From: Solimonas flava DSM 18980
GTDB taxonomy: Bacteria > Pseudomonadota > Gammaproteobacteria > Nevskiales > Nevskiaceae
Length of the DNA stretch: 64,000 bases
Assembly: GCF_000426685.1 (NCBI RefSeq)
Contig: NZ_AUFV01000009.1
Coordinates: forward strand, 124,001-188,000
Direction of reading: 5' to 3'
Shown here: piece by piece, positions 9,676-20,079 of the stretch
Layout: every line of letters starts with the position of its first letter
How positions within the stretch are numbered: position 1 is the stretch's first letter
The notes under the pieces: model-generated
What the model saw: only the letters and a program-made list of their open reading frames with translations
Database searches by the model: none
What the model was told of the DNA's origin: nothing
Made by a program: the position numbers and the translations under genes

Positions 9676-10548
9676 TCAGCCGTCTTGCGGAGTCGCGTCT
9701 CCCGATGCCGGGGGATCGGTCGGGGCTGAAGATTCGGGTGACGGTGCGGCGTCCGGCGCGGAGGGGACTGCCGGCGGCGCCGGCGACGGGGATTCGGCGG
9801 GGACGCTTGCCGGCGCGCGACCGGCCTCTTCCTCGTCGATCTGCCGCTGCAGCTCCTCGGGGATGTCCGGCTCCGGTTCGGGTTCCGGCTCGGCGCTGCG
9901 GCTGCCGTAGCCCATCTGTCCGACGATCCAGTTGGCACGGCGCTGCACGTAGGCGCCGGGGCGGGTGACGCTCCAGTGCCGCGGGCTAGGCAGCACCGCG
10001 GCGAGCCGCGCCGCCTCCATCGGCGTGAGCCGCGTCGCCGGCTTGTGGAAATAGGCCTGCGCGGCGGCTTCGACGCCGTAGATGCCGGGGCCGAACTCGG
10101 CGACGTTCAGATAGACCTCGAGGATGCGCTGCTTCGGCCACAGCGCTTCGATCAGCACGGTGTAGCCGGCTTCGATGCCCTTGCGGAAATAGCCGCCGCC
10201 CGGCCACAGGAACAGGTTCTTGGCGGTCTGCTGGCTGATCGTCGAGGCACCGCGCTTGTGCCGGGAGCGCCGGTTGTGGGCGCGCGCCTGCTCGATCGCC
10301 TCGAGATCGAAGCCGTTGTGCGTCCAGAACTTCTGATCCTCGGCCGCGACCACGGCGCGGCGCGCGTTGTCGCTGATGCGGCTGGCCGGCACCCAGTGGT
10401 ACCGCACCGGCCGCGTCGGGCTCTGCAGCATGTACGCGGTCGTCGGCGGCGGCAGCACGCGCAGCAGCGCGACCGGCAGCACCGTGACCGCAAGGGCGGC
10501 GAACAGCAGCCAGCCAAGGAGCCGCAGGCCGCGGCGGCGTTTCTTCAT
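9676..10548 (-). CDS. mtgA: monofunctional biosynthetic peptidoglycan transglycosylase
   Basis: MtgA polymerises lipid II into glycan strands at the outer face of the inner membrane. Residues 1-30 give a basic start and one membrane anchor. The GT51 domain follows, with [14 protein letters not shown] (catalytic Glu), [14 protein letters not shown], and [16 protein letters not shown]. After the domain comes an unusual tail of about 70 residues, first (EP)-repeats and acidic, then Pro/Ala/Ser-rich; ordinary MtgA proteins of about 230-240 residues lack it. The start ATG overlaps the stop of the upstream TRIC gene as ATGA, so translation is probably coupled. Confidence 0.94.
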   Translation of the reverse strand: MKKRRRGLRLLGWLLFAALAVTVLPVALLRVLPPPTTAYMLQSPTRPVRYHWVPASRISDNARRAVVAAEDQKFWTHNGFDLEAIEQARAHNRRSRHKRGASTISQQTAKNLFLWPGGGYFRKGIEAGYTVLIEALWPKQRILEVYLNVAEFGPGIYGVEAAAQAYFHKPATRLTPMEAARLAAVLPSPRHWSVTRPGAYVQRRANWIVGQMGYGSRSAEPEPEPEPDIPEELQRQIDEEEAGRAPASVPAESPSPAPPAVPSAPDAAPSPESSAPTDPPASGDATPQDG

Positions 10549-11177
10549 GATTTCGGGTAGTGGCGATCGAGGTCGAAGACCGGCAGCGTCAGGTTCCACC
10601 AGATCGCCGCCAGACGCAGGGCCGCGATCAGGGCCATGCCGGCGAAGGCGGCGAGATCGCGGTCGAGGCCGAGCCGCTGCAGCAGCACGTAGCTGAGCGC
10701 GCCGGCGACGACGGCGCTCGCGTACATCTGGCCGCGACGCAGGATCATCGGGATTTCATTGCACAGCACGTCGCGCACGACGCCGCCGAAGGTGCCGGTG
10801 ATGACGGCGATGACGACCGCGATCAGCCCGGGCAGCTGCGCGTTCTCGGCGATGCGCGCGCCGGAGATCGAGAACATCGCCAGGCCCAGCGCGTCGGCGA
10901 TCTCCAGCTGCTTCTCCGGCGGATGGCGGTAGCGCACGTAGAGCATCGTCAGCGGCGCGGCGACGAAGATCGCGATCAGATACGCCGGATCGGCGAACCA
11001 GAACACCGTGCGGTTCATCAGCAGATCGCGCAGCGTGCCGCCGCCGATCGCGGTGACGGTGGCGATGACGACCACGCCGAACAGATCGAGCCGCTTGCGC
11101 CCGGCGGCGAGCGCGCCGGACACGGCGAACACGCCGACGCCGGCGAAATCGAGGATGCGGACCAGGGACAGGCTCAT
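10545..11177 (-). CDS. TRIC-type (UPF0126) cation channel family protein
   Basis: The 210-residue inner-membrane protein has two copies of a three-helix TRIC domain. The first contains [12 protein letters not shown] and the second [13 protein letters not shown], the glycine-rich hallmark kinked helices of the family. Bacterial and archaeal TRIC proteins form trimeric monovalent cation channels; the physiological role in bacteria is not settled. The gene is tightly packed: its ATG overlaps the benE stop (ATGA at 11174-11177) and its stop overlaps the mtgA start in the same way. Confidence 0.9.
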   Translation of the reverse strand: MSLSLVRILDFAGVGVFAVSGALAAGRKRLDLFGVVVIATVTAIGGGTLRDLLMNRTVFWFADPAYLIAIFVAAPLTMLYVRYRHPPEKQLEIADALGLAMFSISGARIAENAQLPGLIAVVIAVITGTFGGVVRDVLCNEIPMILRRGQMYASAVVAGALSYVLLQRLGLDRDLAAFAGMALIAALRLAAIWWNLTLPVFDLDRHYPKS

Positions 11178-12391
11178 GGCGCGATTGTAGCGGGCGCCAT
11201 GCGCGTGCCGCGGGCTCTTCGGCGCTGCAGCAGGCGGCGCGCGCCGAGCGCGGCGAAGCCGACAACCAGTCCCCAGAACGCCGAGCCGATGCCGAACAGG
11301 CTGATGCCGGATGCGGTGGCGATGAACGTCAGCGCCGCGGCTTCGCGCTCGTCGGCGATCGACAGCATGCTGTGCAGTGCGCCGGTCAGCGGCGCGATCA
11401 GCGCCAGGCCGGCGATCGTCGCGATCGCGCCGGCCGGCAGCGCCAGGAACAGCGCGACCAGTGGCACCGAGAACAGCGCCAGCGCACCGTACAGCGCGGC
11501 ATAGACGAGGCCGACCTTCCAGCGCTGGCGCCGGTCCGGATGGGCGTCGTCGCCGGTGCAGATCGCCGCGGTGATCGCCGCCAGATTGACGCTGTGCGCG
11601 CCGAACGGCGCCAGCAGCACCGAGGCGAGGCCGGTGACGAGCAGGATCGGCTGCGGCGGCGCGTCGAAGCCGGCGCTGCGCAGCACCGCGAAGCCGGGCA
11701 GGTTCTGCGAGGCCAGCGTGACGAGGAACAGCGGCACGCCCAGACCGATCAGGGTGCGCGGGTCGAAGGTCGGCAGCGTCGCCTGCAGCGCGCCGAGGTG
11801 CAGCGCGGCCGGCGCCGGCGGTGCGTCGCCGTGGGCCAGCACCAGCACCACGACCGCGAGCAGCGCCAGCAGCAGCGCGTAGGTCGGCAGGCGCTGGCGT
11901 GCACCGATGAACACCAGCAGCGCCGGCAGCGCCAGCCACATCTCGTGCTGCACGCTGCGGAACAGCGCGAGGCAGAACGGCAGCAGCACGCCGGCCAGCA
12001 TCGCGCTGGCGATCGGCGTCGGGATGCGCGCGGCGAGCCGGCCGAGCGCCGGCACCAGGCCCAGCAGACTCATCAGCGCGCCGGCCAGCGCGAACGCGCC
12101 GAGCGCGTCGGCGTAGCCGGCGACCGTGGCGCTGGCGACCAGCGCCGCGCCCGGGGTCGACCACGCGAGCACGATCGGCATGCGCAGCCGCCAGCTGAGC
12201 ACGGCGCCGGCGAGACCGATGCCGATGCACAGCGCGGTGACGCTGGAGCCGATCTGCGCGCTCGTGCCGCCGAGCCGCTGGCCCATGCCGATGATGAGCG
12301 CGACGGTGCCGCCGAAGCCGACGATGGCGGCGATCAGCGCCGAAGTGAAGGCCGATGCGGGCCAGGTCGAGGCGGATGGAGTGGCGGACAT
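11174..12391 (-). CDS. benE: benzoate/H+ symporter BenE family transporter
   Basis: The 405-residue protein is a polytopic membrane carrier of the BenE family (about 11-12 helices). Recognisable segments are IVLAWSTPGAAL near residues 65-75, the PTPIASAMLAGVLLPFC region, GFDAPPQP and the C-terminal half with PFGAHSVNLAAITAAICTG. BenE imports benzoate with protons in Acinetobacter, but no benzoate-degradation gene is in this window, so the substrate here is open. The ATG at 12391 (MSATPSAS) is chosen because family similarity begins there; the longer in-frame extension is low-complexity. First gene of benE-TRIC-mtgA. Confidence 0.88.
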   Translation of the reverse strand: MSATPSASTWPASAFTSALIAAIVGFGGTVALIIGMGQRLGGTSAQIGSSVTALCIGIGLAGAVLSWRLRMPIVLAWSTPGAALVASATVAGYADALGAFALAGALMSLLGLVPALGRLAARIPTPIASAMLAGVLLPFCLALFRSVQHEMWLALPALLVFIGARQRLPTYALLLALLAVVVLVLAHGDAPPAPAALHLGALQATLPTFDPRTLIGLGVPLFLVTLASQNLPGFAVLRSAGFDAPPQPILLVTGLASVLLAPFGAHSVNLAAITAAICTGDDAHPDRRQRWKVGLVYAALYGALALFSVPLVALFLALPAGAIATIAGLALIAPLTGALHSMLSIADEREAAALTFIATASGISLFGIGSAFWGLVVGFAALGARRLLQRRRARGTRMAPATIAP

Positions 12392-12683
12392 GATGCAGAA
12401 GCAACGGACGGGGCGGGCCAGCCGGAAATTCTCGCGCAATCCGGGGCTCGCTGCGTGCGAGCCTTCGTCCGTCGGCGCGGGCGTCATCGCCACTCCCCGT
12501 GTCGCGCGCCCCAGCGGCGCGAGCGCGCGCCTGACGATATCGGCGGGTCGGAAGTTTTCGCGGCGCTGCGGCTGCGGCGCGAACGCGCCGACGGCGGGCG
12601 GAATGCAGGCGGCAACGCAGGACGCGCGCATTCCGGCCCGCGGCGGGACGCCTGCGCCGCGCATCGTCGTCCGGGCCGCGCAG

Positions 12684-12752
12684 CGCCGGCAGGCCGAAGT
12701 TTTTTACAGGCGCGGTGTCGGCCCGGTCTGGTTGAGCGTAGGGAAGCGGATG
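12684..12752 (-). pseudogene. decayed fragment duplicating the 3' end of metF
   Basis: About 70 bases here align base for base, with scattered differences, to the last codons of metF at 12875-12945, in the same orientation and 191 bases away. Read on the minus strand the copy gives RFPTLNQTGPTPRL and then a stop, against HFYTLNQAEPTLRL in intact metF. The remnant cannot make protein. It most likely came from a local duplication followed by deletion, or from replacement of an older metF. Confidence 0.75.
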
Positions 12753-12783
12753 CGCCGTCGCGAGTCGCGTGCGGGCTGCCTGT

Positions 12784-12815
12784 CCGCGGCGCAGCGTGAC
12801 TCTGTCACGCCGCGG
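12784..12815 (-). terminator. interrupted hairpin downstream of metF
   Basis: An outer CCGCGG/CCGCGG pair and an inner CGTGAC-TCT-GTCACG pair form a strong stem with a five-base bulge, 55-85 bases after the metF stop. There is no U-run, so it is only a tentative terminator or RNA-end structure. Confidence 0.4.
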
Positions 12816-12868
12816 CTTGAGTCAGGAAGACGGCGGGGGGATGCCAGTGTTGCGAGCGGCGACGAGCA

Positions 12869-13720
12869 TCAGGACGCCGGCAGGCCGAGGTTTTTCCACA
12901 GGCGCAGCGTCGGCTCGGCCTGGTTGAGCGTGTAGAAGTGGATGCCCGGCGCGCCGTTCTTCAGCAGGGTTTCGCACAGGCGCGTGACGACGTCGAGGCC
13001 GAAGTCGAGCAGCGCCGGCTTGTCGTCCTGCAGCGCTTCGAGCCGCAAGCGGATCCAGCGCGGGATCTCGGCGCCGCAGGCCGCCGAGAAGCGCATCAGC
13101 TGCGCGTAGTTGGTGATCGGCATGACGCCGGCGACGACCGGCACGCGCAGGTTCGCGCGCTCGCAGCGCGCGACGAAATCGAAGTAGGCGTCGGCGTTGT
13201 AGAAATACTGCGTGACCGCGCCGTGCGCGCCGGCCTCGACCTTGCGCCTGAAGCTCTCGAAGTCCTGCACCGGATCACGGGCTTGCGGATGCATCTCGGG
13301 GTACGCGGCGACTTCGAGCTGGAAGGCATCGCCGTGCGTCTCGCGGATGAAGGCGACGAGTTCGTTCGCGTAATGGAATTCGCCGGGCGCGCTGGCCGAG
13401 GTCGCGGTCGCCGGCAGGTCGCCGCGCAGCGCGACGATGCGGCGCACGCCGGCCGCCTGGTAGCGATCGAGCAGTGCCGCGATCTTGTCGCGCGTCGAGC
13501 CGACGCAGGTCAGGTGCGGCGCGGTTTCGATGCCGGTCTGCGCGACGACCTGGCAGACCGTGCCGTAGGTGCCGTCCTGATCGGAGCCGCCGGCGCCGTA
13601 GGTGACCGAGAAGAAGGCCGGCTGCAGCGCCGCCAGCCGCGCGACGGTCGCCGGCAGCTTGGCGCTGCCTTCGGGCGTGCGCGGCGGGAACAGCTCGAAC
13701 GAGAAGTGGATGTTGCTCAC
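12869..13720 (-). CDS. metF: 5,10-methylenetetrahydrofolate reductase
   Basis: MetF reduces methylene-THF to methyl-THF, the methyl donor for methionine synthesis, using FAD. The product has about 283 residues and the TIM-barrel motifs FELFPPRTPEGSAKL, SVTYGAGGSDQDGT, ALRGDLP, AAYPEMHP and TQYFYN, ending in a HFYTLNQAEPT segment. The start is taken as GTG at 13720 because the family begins at SFELFPP and the upstream GNAT gene ends at 13735. No strong ribosome site is visible, so coupling to that gene is likely. A perfect 16-bp palindrome lies directly upstream (13723-13738). Confidence 0.94.
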   Translation of the reverse strand: MSNIHFSFELFPPRTPEGSAKLPATVARLAALQPAFFSVTYGAGGSDQDGTYGTVCQVVAQTGIETAPHLTCVGSTRDKIAALLDRYQAAGVRRIVALRGDLPATATSASAPGEFHYANELVAFIRETHGDAFQLEVAAYPEMHPQARDPVQDFESFRRKVEAGAHGAVTQYFYNADAYFDFVARCERANLRVPVVAGVMPITNYAQLMRFSAACGAEIPRWIRLRLEALQDDKPALLDFGLDVVTRLCETLLKNGAPGIHFYTLNQAEPTLRLWKNLGLPAS

Positions 13721-13722
13721 GC

Positions 13723-13738
13723 CTGAATCCGGATTCAG
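13723..13738. promoter_or_regulatory. perfect 16-bp palindrome before metF
   Basis: CTGAATCCGGATTCAG covers the end of the GNAT gene and stops two bases short of the metF GTG. It contains TGAA-n6-TTCA, close to but one base longer than the MetR consensus TGAA-n5-TTCA, and the core ATCCGGAT that also occurs in the ahcY operator region. It may be an operator or an RNA hairpin that controls metF translation. Confidence 0.45.
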
Positions 13739-14166
13739 AACCGCTTCTGGTAGAAGTGCCGCGCGTGGCCGTCGTGGAAATCCGCGATCGTGCCGAAGCG
13801 CGTGTAGCCCAGGTGCTCGTAGAAATGCGGCGCCTGGAAGTCGAAGGTGTCGAGCCAAACGCCGTGGCTGCCGCGCTCGCGCGCCGCGGCTTCCGCCTGC
13901 GTCAGCAGCGCGCGGCCGGCGCCGCTGCCGCGCAGCGCCGGGGCGACGACGAGGATGTCGACGTGCAGCCAGTGGCTACGGAACTGGCCGAGCAGGCCGC
14001 CGGCGAGGCGGCCGTCGCTCATCAGCGCGAGCTGCAACGGCGCCGTGGCCGGCCGGCCGAGATACGGCGCGTTGTGCGCGCGCAGCAGGTCGATGATCGC
14101 CTCCGCCGTCGCCGTGTCGGACGGCGGCAAGGGGGCGATCGACCAGTTCGCCGGATGCGCGCTCAC
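13735..14166 (-). CDS. GNAT-family N-acetyltransferase
   Basis: The 143-residue protein has the GNAT fold: LHVDILVVAPALRGSGAGRALL includes the acetyl-CoA pyrophosphate loop (R-G-S-G-A-G), followed by the EAAARERGSHGVWLDTF and FYEHLGYTRFG elements at the C-terminus. The substrate cannot be told from sequence. It lies between ahcY (15 bases upstream) and metF (14 bases downstream) on the same strand, so it is probably part of one ahcY-GNAT-metF transcript. Confidence 0.85.
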   Translation of the reverse strand: MSAHPANWSIAPLPPSDTATAEAIIDLLRAHNAPYLGRPATAPLQLALMSDGRLAGGLLGQFRSHWLHVDILVVAPALRGSGAGRALLTQAEAAARERGSHGVWLDTFDFQAPHFYEHLGYTRFGTIADFHDGHARHFYQKRF

Positions 14167-14181
14167 CTCAGTAACGCCCCA

Positions 14182-15621
<1,440 letters not shown>

Positions 15622-15652
15622 GCGTCGCTCCTGCTGCAGTCGGTCTGTTCGG

Positions 15653-15793
15653 AGGGCGCCGTTACGGTGCCGTCGGCCCGCCGTCCGTGGACGGGGCGGC
15701 GGCACAGCGTGCCGCGCGAACTTGGCCTGACGGTGTCCGCCGAGCCTGGTCCGGCCGCCGGCGGCGGCGCGGATCGCAGCGCCCCTCGGCGGG
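15653..15793 (-). ncRNA. SAH riboswitch upstream of ahcY
   Basis: On the minus strand the P1 stem is CCGCCGAG (15785-15792) paired with CTCGGCGG (15737-15744). Between them are the signature blocks GAGGGGCGCTGCGA and CCAGGCTCG. The pseudoknot strand GCGCCC (15654-15659, within AACGGCGCCC) pairs with GGGCGC beside P1. These match the ligand-binding core of the known SAH (ahcY-motif) riboswitch class, which turns ahcY on when SAH builds up. The segment between P1 and the pseudoknot strand is about 77 bases, far longer than the short linker of the Ralstonia crystal-structure RNA, and can fold into extra hairpins. It ends about 30 bases before the ahcY start, which suits control of ribosome access. 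Confidence 0.9.
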
Positions 15794-15809
15794 AACGCGG
15801 GCGGTAGTA

Positions 15810-15827
15810 TATCCGCTTATCCGGATA
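15810..15827. promoter_or_regulatory. 18-bp inverted repeat in the ahcY/ppc gap (candidate operator)
   Basis: TATCCG-CTTATC-CGGATA is a 6-6-6 inverted repeat, and TTATCCGGATAA (15817-15828) inside it is itself a perfect palindrome. On the minus strand TATACT (15806-15811), a fair -10 element for ahcY, directly abuts it, so a bound repressor would block the promoter. Nearly the same element stands before metK (20080-20097). SahR-type ArsR repressors control these genes in other proteobacteria; whether this is such a site is inference. Confidence 0.6.
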
Positions 15828-15894
15828 AAGAGATATGCCTTTCCGGTCGCGCGGGCTGACGGTTTGTCACGCTGTTTGCTAGCGTCTTGGCTCT

Positions 15895-18615
15895 ATGAGC
15901 ACTCCAGATCCGCTGCCCGCCGCCGGCCGCCGTGATACCGGCGCCGATTCCGCCCTGCGCGAGGACGTGCGCCGCCTCGGCGCCACCGTCGGCGAGATGC
16001 TCGCCGAGCAGCTCGGCGACGGCTTTCTCGCCCGCGTCGAGACGCTGCGCACCGCGGCGATCGCGCGCCGCGAGCGCGGCGAGCCGGCCGGCATGCTGGC
16101 CGCCCAGCTCGGCGGGCTGCCGCTGTCGCTGGCCGAGTCGCTGACGCGCGCGTTTTCGACCTACTTCCAGGCCGTCAACATCGGCGAGCGCGTGCACCGC
16201 ATCCGCCGCCGCCGCGACTACCAGCGCGGCAGCGACCGGCCGCAGCCCGACGGCCTGGTCGACGGCCTGCAGCAGATCAAGGACGCCGGCGTCGGCGCGG
16301 CGCCGCTGCTCGACGCGCTCGCGCGGCTGGATGTCGAACCGGTCTTCACCGCGCATCCGACCGAAGCGGTGCGCCGCGCGCTGCTCGAAAAGGAGCAGGA
16401 CATCGTGCGCTGCCTGATCCGCGGCTTCGATCCGGAGCGCACGCCGATCGAGGAGCGCCACGACTGGGAACGCCTGCGCATGGCGCTGACCGCCGGCTGG
16501 CAGACCAGCGAGACGGCGCCGGTCAAGCCTTCGGTGCAGGACGAGTTCGAGCACGTCGGTTTCTACATCGGCGGCCCGCTGTATCAGGTCGTGCCGGTGC
16601 TCTACGAGTTGCTCGAGGACGCCGTGCAGCAGGTCTACGGCCTCCAGGTCGAGCTGCCGCGGCTGCTGCGCTTCGCGTCCTGGGTCGGCGGCGACATGGA
16701 CGGCAATCCCAACGTCGGCGCCGAGACGATCGCGGCGACGCTGCGCGGCCAGCGCGAGATGATCCTCGAGCGCTATATCGCCGAAGTCGCGGCGCTGGCG
16801 AGCCTGCTGAGCCAGACCGAGCGGCGCGTGTCGGTGTCCGAGCCGCTGGCGCTGCGCATCGTCGACTATCGTGCGCGCCTGCCGCGCGCGGCGGCGACGA
16901 TCCGTCCGCGCCACGCCGACATGCCGTACCGCGTGTTCTTCACGCTGGTGCGCGCGCGGCTGCGCGCGACGCTGCGCGACGACGGCGAGGCCTACCTCAA
17001 CGCCGACGAATTCATCGCCGACATCCGCCTCGCCGTCGATTCGCTGCGCGCGAACAAGGGCGTGCACGCCGGCTGGTTCGCGGTACGCCGCCTGCTGTGG
17101 CGCGTGCGCACTTTCGGCTTCCATCTGGCACGTCTGGACGTGCGTCAGGATGCGCGCGTGCACGCGCAGGCGCTCGCTGCGCTGCTCGGCGACCCGCACT
17201 GGGCGCAGCGCGAAGCCGACGAGCAGGCGGCGCTGCTGCGGCCGTACGCCGGCCGCAGCGCGGTGTTCGGCGCGACGACGGAGCCGGTCGCGCAGCGCAC
17301 GCGCGCCGTCTTCGCGCAACTCGCCGAGAGCCAGGAAATCTACGGCCGCGAGGCGACCGGCCTCTACATCATCAGCATGGCGCAGCGTCCGGCCGACGTG
17401 CTCGCGGTGCTGGCGCTGGCGCGCCATGGCGGGCTCGTCGATCCGCGCGGCGCCGTGCCGCTCGACGTCGCGCCGCTGTTCGAGACCGTCGACGATCTGC
17501 AGAACGGTCCGGCGACGCTGCGCTCGCTGTTCGCCGATCCGGTCTACCGCGCGCATCTGGCGGCGCGCGGCCACCGCCAGATCGTCATGCTCGGTTATTC
17601 GGACAGCGGCAAGGACGGCGGCACGGTGGCCTCGCGCTGGGGCCTGCAGCGCGCGCAGGTCGAACTGCTCGAAGTCGCGCACGGCGCCGGTGTGGCGCTG
17701 AGCTTCTTCCACGGTCGCGGCGGTTCGGCGAGCCGCGGCGGCGGCCGCATCTCGACGGCGCTCATCGCCAGTCCGCGCGGCTCGGTCGGCGGCGTGCTGC
17801 GCGTCACCGAGCAGGGCGAAGTGATTCATCGCAAATACGGCATTCGCGCGCTGGCGCTGCGCGAACTGGAGCGAGCGGTGTCGGCAACGCTGCGCGCCAC
17901 GCTCGTGCCGCGCGCGCCGGACGCGCGCGAGGCCGGCTGGAAGGAAACCGTCGCGCTCGTCGCGCAGGCCTCGCGCGGCGCCTATCGCGAGTTCGTCGAT
18001 GCGCCGGGCTTCGTCGACTATTTCCGCACGGCGACGCCGATCGACGTCATCGAGCGCATGACGCTCGGCTCGCGGCCGTCGCGGCGCGGCACCATGCAGG
18101 GCGTCGAGTCGCTGCGCGCGATTCCCTGGGTGTTCGCGTGGACCCAGTGCCGCGCGATCATCACCGGCTGGTACGGGCTCGGCACCGGTCTCGAACAGGC
18201 GGCGGCGCGCTTCGGCGAGGCGCGGCTGCTGGAGATGGCGCGCGACTGGCCGTTCTTCAGCACGATGCTCGACGACGTCGACATGGTGCTCGCCAAGTGC
18301 GACCTCGACGTCGCCGAACAGTACTCGCGCCTCGCCGGTGCCCTGCACGCGCCGTTCTTCGCGCGCGTGCGCGGCGAGTTCGAGCGCACCGTGCACTGGG
18401 TGCTGCGCATCAAGCAGGCCGAGCGCCTGCTCGCCGGCGACGCGCGCCTCGCGCAGTCGATCCGCCTGCGCAATCCCTACGTCGATCCGATCAACCTGTT
18501 GCAGGTCGATCTGCTCGCGCGCTGGCGAGAGCGCGGCGCGGAGGACGAGGAGCTGCTGCGTGCGCTGGTGGCGACGGTCAACGGTGTCGCGCAGGGCCTG
18601 CAGAACACGGGGTGA
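15895..18615 (+). CDS. ppc: phosphoenolpyruvate carboxylase
   Basis: PEPC carboxylates phosphoenolpyruvate with bicarbonate to oxaloacetate, refilling the TCA cycle. The 906-residue protein has both active-site signatures: [12 protein letters not shown] with catalytic His154, and [10 protein letters not shown] followed by [14 protein letters not shown]. The C-terminus reads QGLQNTG, the conserved end that sits in the active site. It is divergent from ahcY across 273 bases and faces metK, with a shared terminator between them. No clear ribosome site precedes the ATG at 15895. Confidence 0.97.
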   Translation: MSTPDPLPAAGRRDTGADSALREDVRRLGATVGEMLAEQLGDGFLARVETLRTAAIARRERGEPAGMLAAQLGGLPLSLAESLTRAFSTYFQAVNIGERVHRIRRRRDYQRGSDRPQPDGLVDGLQQIKDAGVGAAPLLDALARLDVEPVFTAHPTEAVRRALLEKEQDIVRCLIRGFDPERTPIEERHDWERLRMALTAGWQTSETAPVKPSVQDEFEHVGFYIGGPLYQVVPVLYELLEDAVQQVYGLQVELPRLLRFASWVGGDMDGNPNVGAETIAATLRGQREMILERYIAEVAALASLLSQTERRVSVSEPLALRIVDYRARLPRAAATIRPRHADMPYRVFFTLVRARLRATLRDDGEAYLNADEFIADIRLAVDSLRANKGVHAGWFAVRRLLWRVRTFGFHLARLDVRQDARVHAQALAALLGDPHWAQREADEQAALLRPYAGRSAVFGATTEPVAQRTRAVFAQLAESQEIYGREATGLYIISMAQRPADVLAVLALARHGGLVDPRGAVPLDVAPLFETVDDLQNGPATLRSLFADPVYRAHLAARGHRQIVMLGYSDSGKDGGTVASRWGLQRAQVELLEVAHGAGVALSFFHGRGGSASRGGGRISTALIASPRGSVGGVLRVTEQGEVIHRKYGIRALALRELERAVSATLRATLVPRAPDAREAGWKETVALVAQASRGAYREFVDAPGFVDYFRTATPIDVIERMTLGSRPSRRGTMQGVESLRAIPWVFAWTQCRAIITGWYGLGTGLEQAAARFGEARLLEMARDWPFFSTMLDDVDMVLAKCDLDVAEQYSRLAGALHAPFFARVRGEFERTVHWVLRIKQAERLLAGDARLAQSIRLRNPYVDPINLLQVDLLARWRERGAEDEELLRALVATVNGVAQGLQNTG

Positions 18616-18621
18616 GCCGAC

Positions 18622-18662
18622 GCGCTTGCGAAGCGAAGCTTCGCGCGGCGGCGAACGCCCGG
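18622..18662. repeat. 41-bp direct repeat, copy 1
   Basis: This copy begins seven bases after the ppc stop codon and is identical over 41 bases to 18743-18783. Its core GCGAAGCTTCGC is a 12-bp palindrome, so each copy can form a small hairpin. It resembles a REP-like dispersed intergenic element; only two copies are visible here. Confidence 0.75.
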
Positions 18663-18742
18663 CCAGGGATGGCCGGGCCGGGGCATGATCGAGCGATGAA
18701 GTCCCGCCACGGATGGCCGCTGCGAGCTTGTTTTGGGTTGCG

Positions 18743-18783
18743 GCGCTTGCGAAGCGAAGCTTCGCGCGGCGGCGAACGCCCGG
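18743..18783. repeat. 41-bp direct repeat, copy 2
   Basis: The second copy of the 41-bp element lies 121 bases after the first, in the same orientation, just before the metK/ppc terminator. The 80 bases between the copies contain two further short GGATGGCC echoes. Confidence 0.75.
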
Positions 18784-18796
18784 CGCGCATCCCAAC

Positions 18797-18823
18797 AAAA
18801 AGGCCGCCTTGCGGCGGCCTTTT
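18797..18823. terminator. bidirectional terminator between ppc and metK
   Basis: GGCCGCC-TTGC-GGCGGCC is flanked by AAAAA on the left and TTTT on the right, giving an intrinsic terminator on both strands. It serves convergent ppc (plus) and metK (minus). Confidence 0.9.
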
Positions 18824-18843
18824 CGATCCTGCGATGTGGCGCC

Positions 18844-20046
18844 TTACTTCAGCTTCTTCGCGTCTTCCTTCAGCGCTTCGGCGCGGTCGGTCTTCTCCCA
18901 GGAGAAGGCCGTCGCGGTCGTGCCGTCGGCGAGCTTGACCGTGTATGGCTTGCGGCCGAAGTGGCCGTAGGCGGCGGTCGGCTGGTAGATCGGGTGCACG
19001 AGGTCCAGCATCTTGGTGATGCCGTACGGGCGCAGGTCGAAGTGCTTGCGGACCAGCTTTTCGAGCGCGACGTCGCTGATCTTGCCGGTGCCGAAGGTGG
19101 TGACCATGATCGAGGTCGGCTCGGCGACGCCGATCGCGTAGCTGACCTGCACCTCGCACTTCGCGGCGAGCCCGGCGGCGACGATGTTCTTCGCCACGTA
19201 GCGCGCCGCGTAGGCGGCCGAGCGGTCGACCTTCGACGGGTCCTTGCCGGAGAACGCGCCGCCGCCGTGACGGGCCCAGCCGCCGTACGAGTCGACGATG
19301 ATCTTGCGGCCGGTGAGGCCGCAGTCGCCGACCGGGCCGCCGATCACAAAGTTGCCGGTCGGGTTGATGTGGAACTTGGTGTTCTTGCTGATCCACTTGG
19401 CCGGCAGCACCGGCTTGAGGATTTCTTCCATCACCGCTTCGCGCAGCGTCTTCAGCTTGATGTCGGGATCGTGCTGGGTCGACAGCACGACCGCGTCGAG
19501 GCCGACCGCGACGCCGTCCTGGTAGCGCAGCGTGACCTGGCTCTTGGCGTCCGGGCGCAGCCACGGCAGCGGCGACTTCTTCGCTTTGCGCACCTTCGAC
19601 TGCTGTTCGACGATGCGGTGCGAGTAGTAGATCGGCGCCGGCATCAGTTCCTTGGTCTCGTCGCAGGCGTAGCCGAACATCAGGCCCTGGTCACCGGCAC
19701 CCTGTTCTTCCGGCTTCTTGCGGTCGACGCCCATGGCGATGTCGGGCGACTGCTTGCCGATCAGGTTCAGCACGCCGCAGGTGGCACCGTCGAAGCCGAC
19801 CGCCGACGAGGTGTAGCCGATGTCGGTGATGACCTTGCGCACCAGCGCTTCGAGGTCGACCCAGGCGCTGGTCGTGATCTCGCCGGCGACGATTGCCACG
19901 CCGGTCTTGACCAGCGTTTCGCAGGCAACGCGCGCCTTCTTGTCCTGCATGAGGATCGCGTCGAGGACCGCGTCCGAGATCTGGTCGGCGACCTTGTCGG
20001 GATGACCTTCGGAAACGGATTCGGACGTGAACAGGTATTCGGACAT
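18844..20046 (-). CDS. metK: S-adenosylmethionine synthetase
   Basis: MetK makes SAM from methionine and ATP. The 400-residue protein starts [20 protein letters not shown], and shows [12 protein letters not shown] (the signature around the methionine loop), the P-loop-like [19 protein letters not shown], and [15 protein letters not shown] near the C-terminus. The ATG at 20046 follows CGAGGAACCCC. It completes the methionine-cycle set with ahcY and metF in the same 8 kb. The leader carries an inverted repeat shared with ahcY but no recognisable SAM riboswitch. Confidence 0.97.
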   Translation of the reverse strand: MSEYLFTSESVSEGHPDKVADQISDAVLDAILMQDKKARVACETLVKTGVAIVAGEITTSAWVDLEALVRKVITDIGYTSSAVGFDGATCGVLNLIGKQSPDIAMGVDRKKPEEQGAGDQGLMFGYACDETKELMPAPIYYSHRIVEQQSKVRKAKKSPLPWLRPDAKSQVTLRYQDGVAVGLDAVVLSTQHDPDIKLKTLREAVMEEILKPVLPAKWISKNTKFHINPTGNFVIGGPVGDCGLTGRKIIVDSYGGWARHGGGAFSGKDPSKVDRSAAYAARYVAKNIVAAGLAAKCEVQVSYAIGVAEPTSIMVTTFGTGKISDVALEKLVRKHFDLRPYGITKMLDLVHPIYQPTAAYGHFGRKPYTVKLADGTTATAFSWEKTDRAEALKEDAKKLK

Positions 20047-20079
20047 CGATGGGGTTCCTCGGGGATTCGGCAATCTGCC

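Larger units (their letters stand above)
12392..12868. other. 477-base gap between benE and metF
   Basis: This stretch contains the upstream region of benE (minus), a decayed copy of the metF 3' end (12684-12752, listed separately) and an interrupted hairpin at 12784-12815 (GTGAC-TCT-GTCAC core with CCGCGG outer arms) that may end metF transcription, although no T-run follows. Several long reading frames cross it, but their composition is arginine-rich and they match nothing I know. Confidence 0.5.

Noticed and set aside
13724-13737. MetR binding site before metF
   Set aside because: The spacer is six bases, not the five of the consensus, so it is kept only as an unassigned palindrome.
15817-18798. 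993-codon frame antisense to ppc
   Set aside because: Arg/Ala/Asp-rich shadow frame of the kind produced opposite GC-rich genes; ppc on the other strand has complete motifs.
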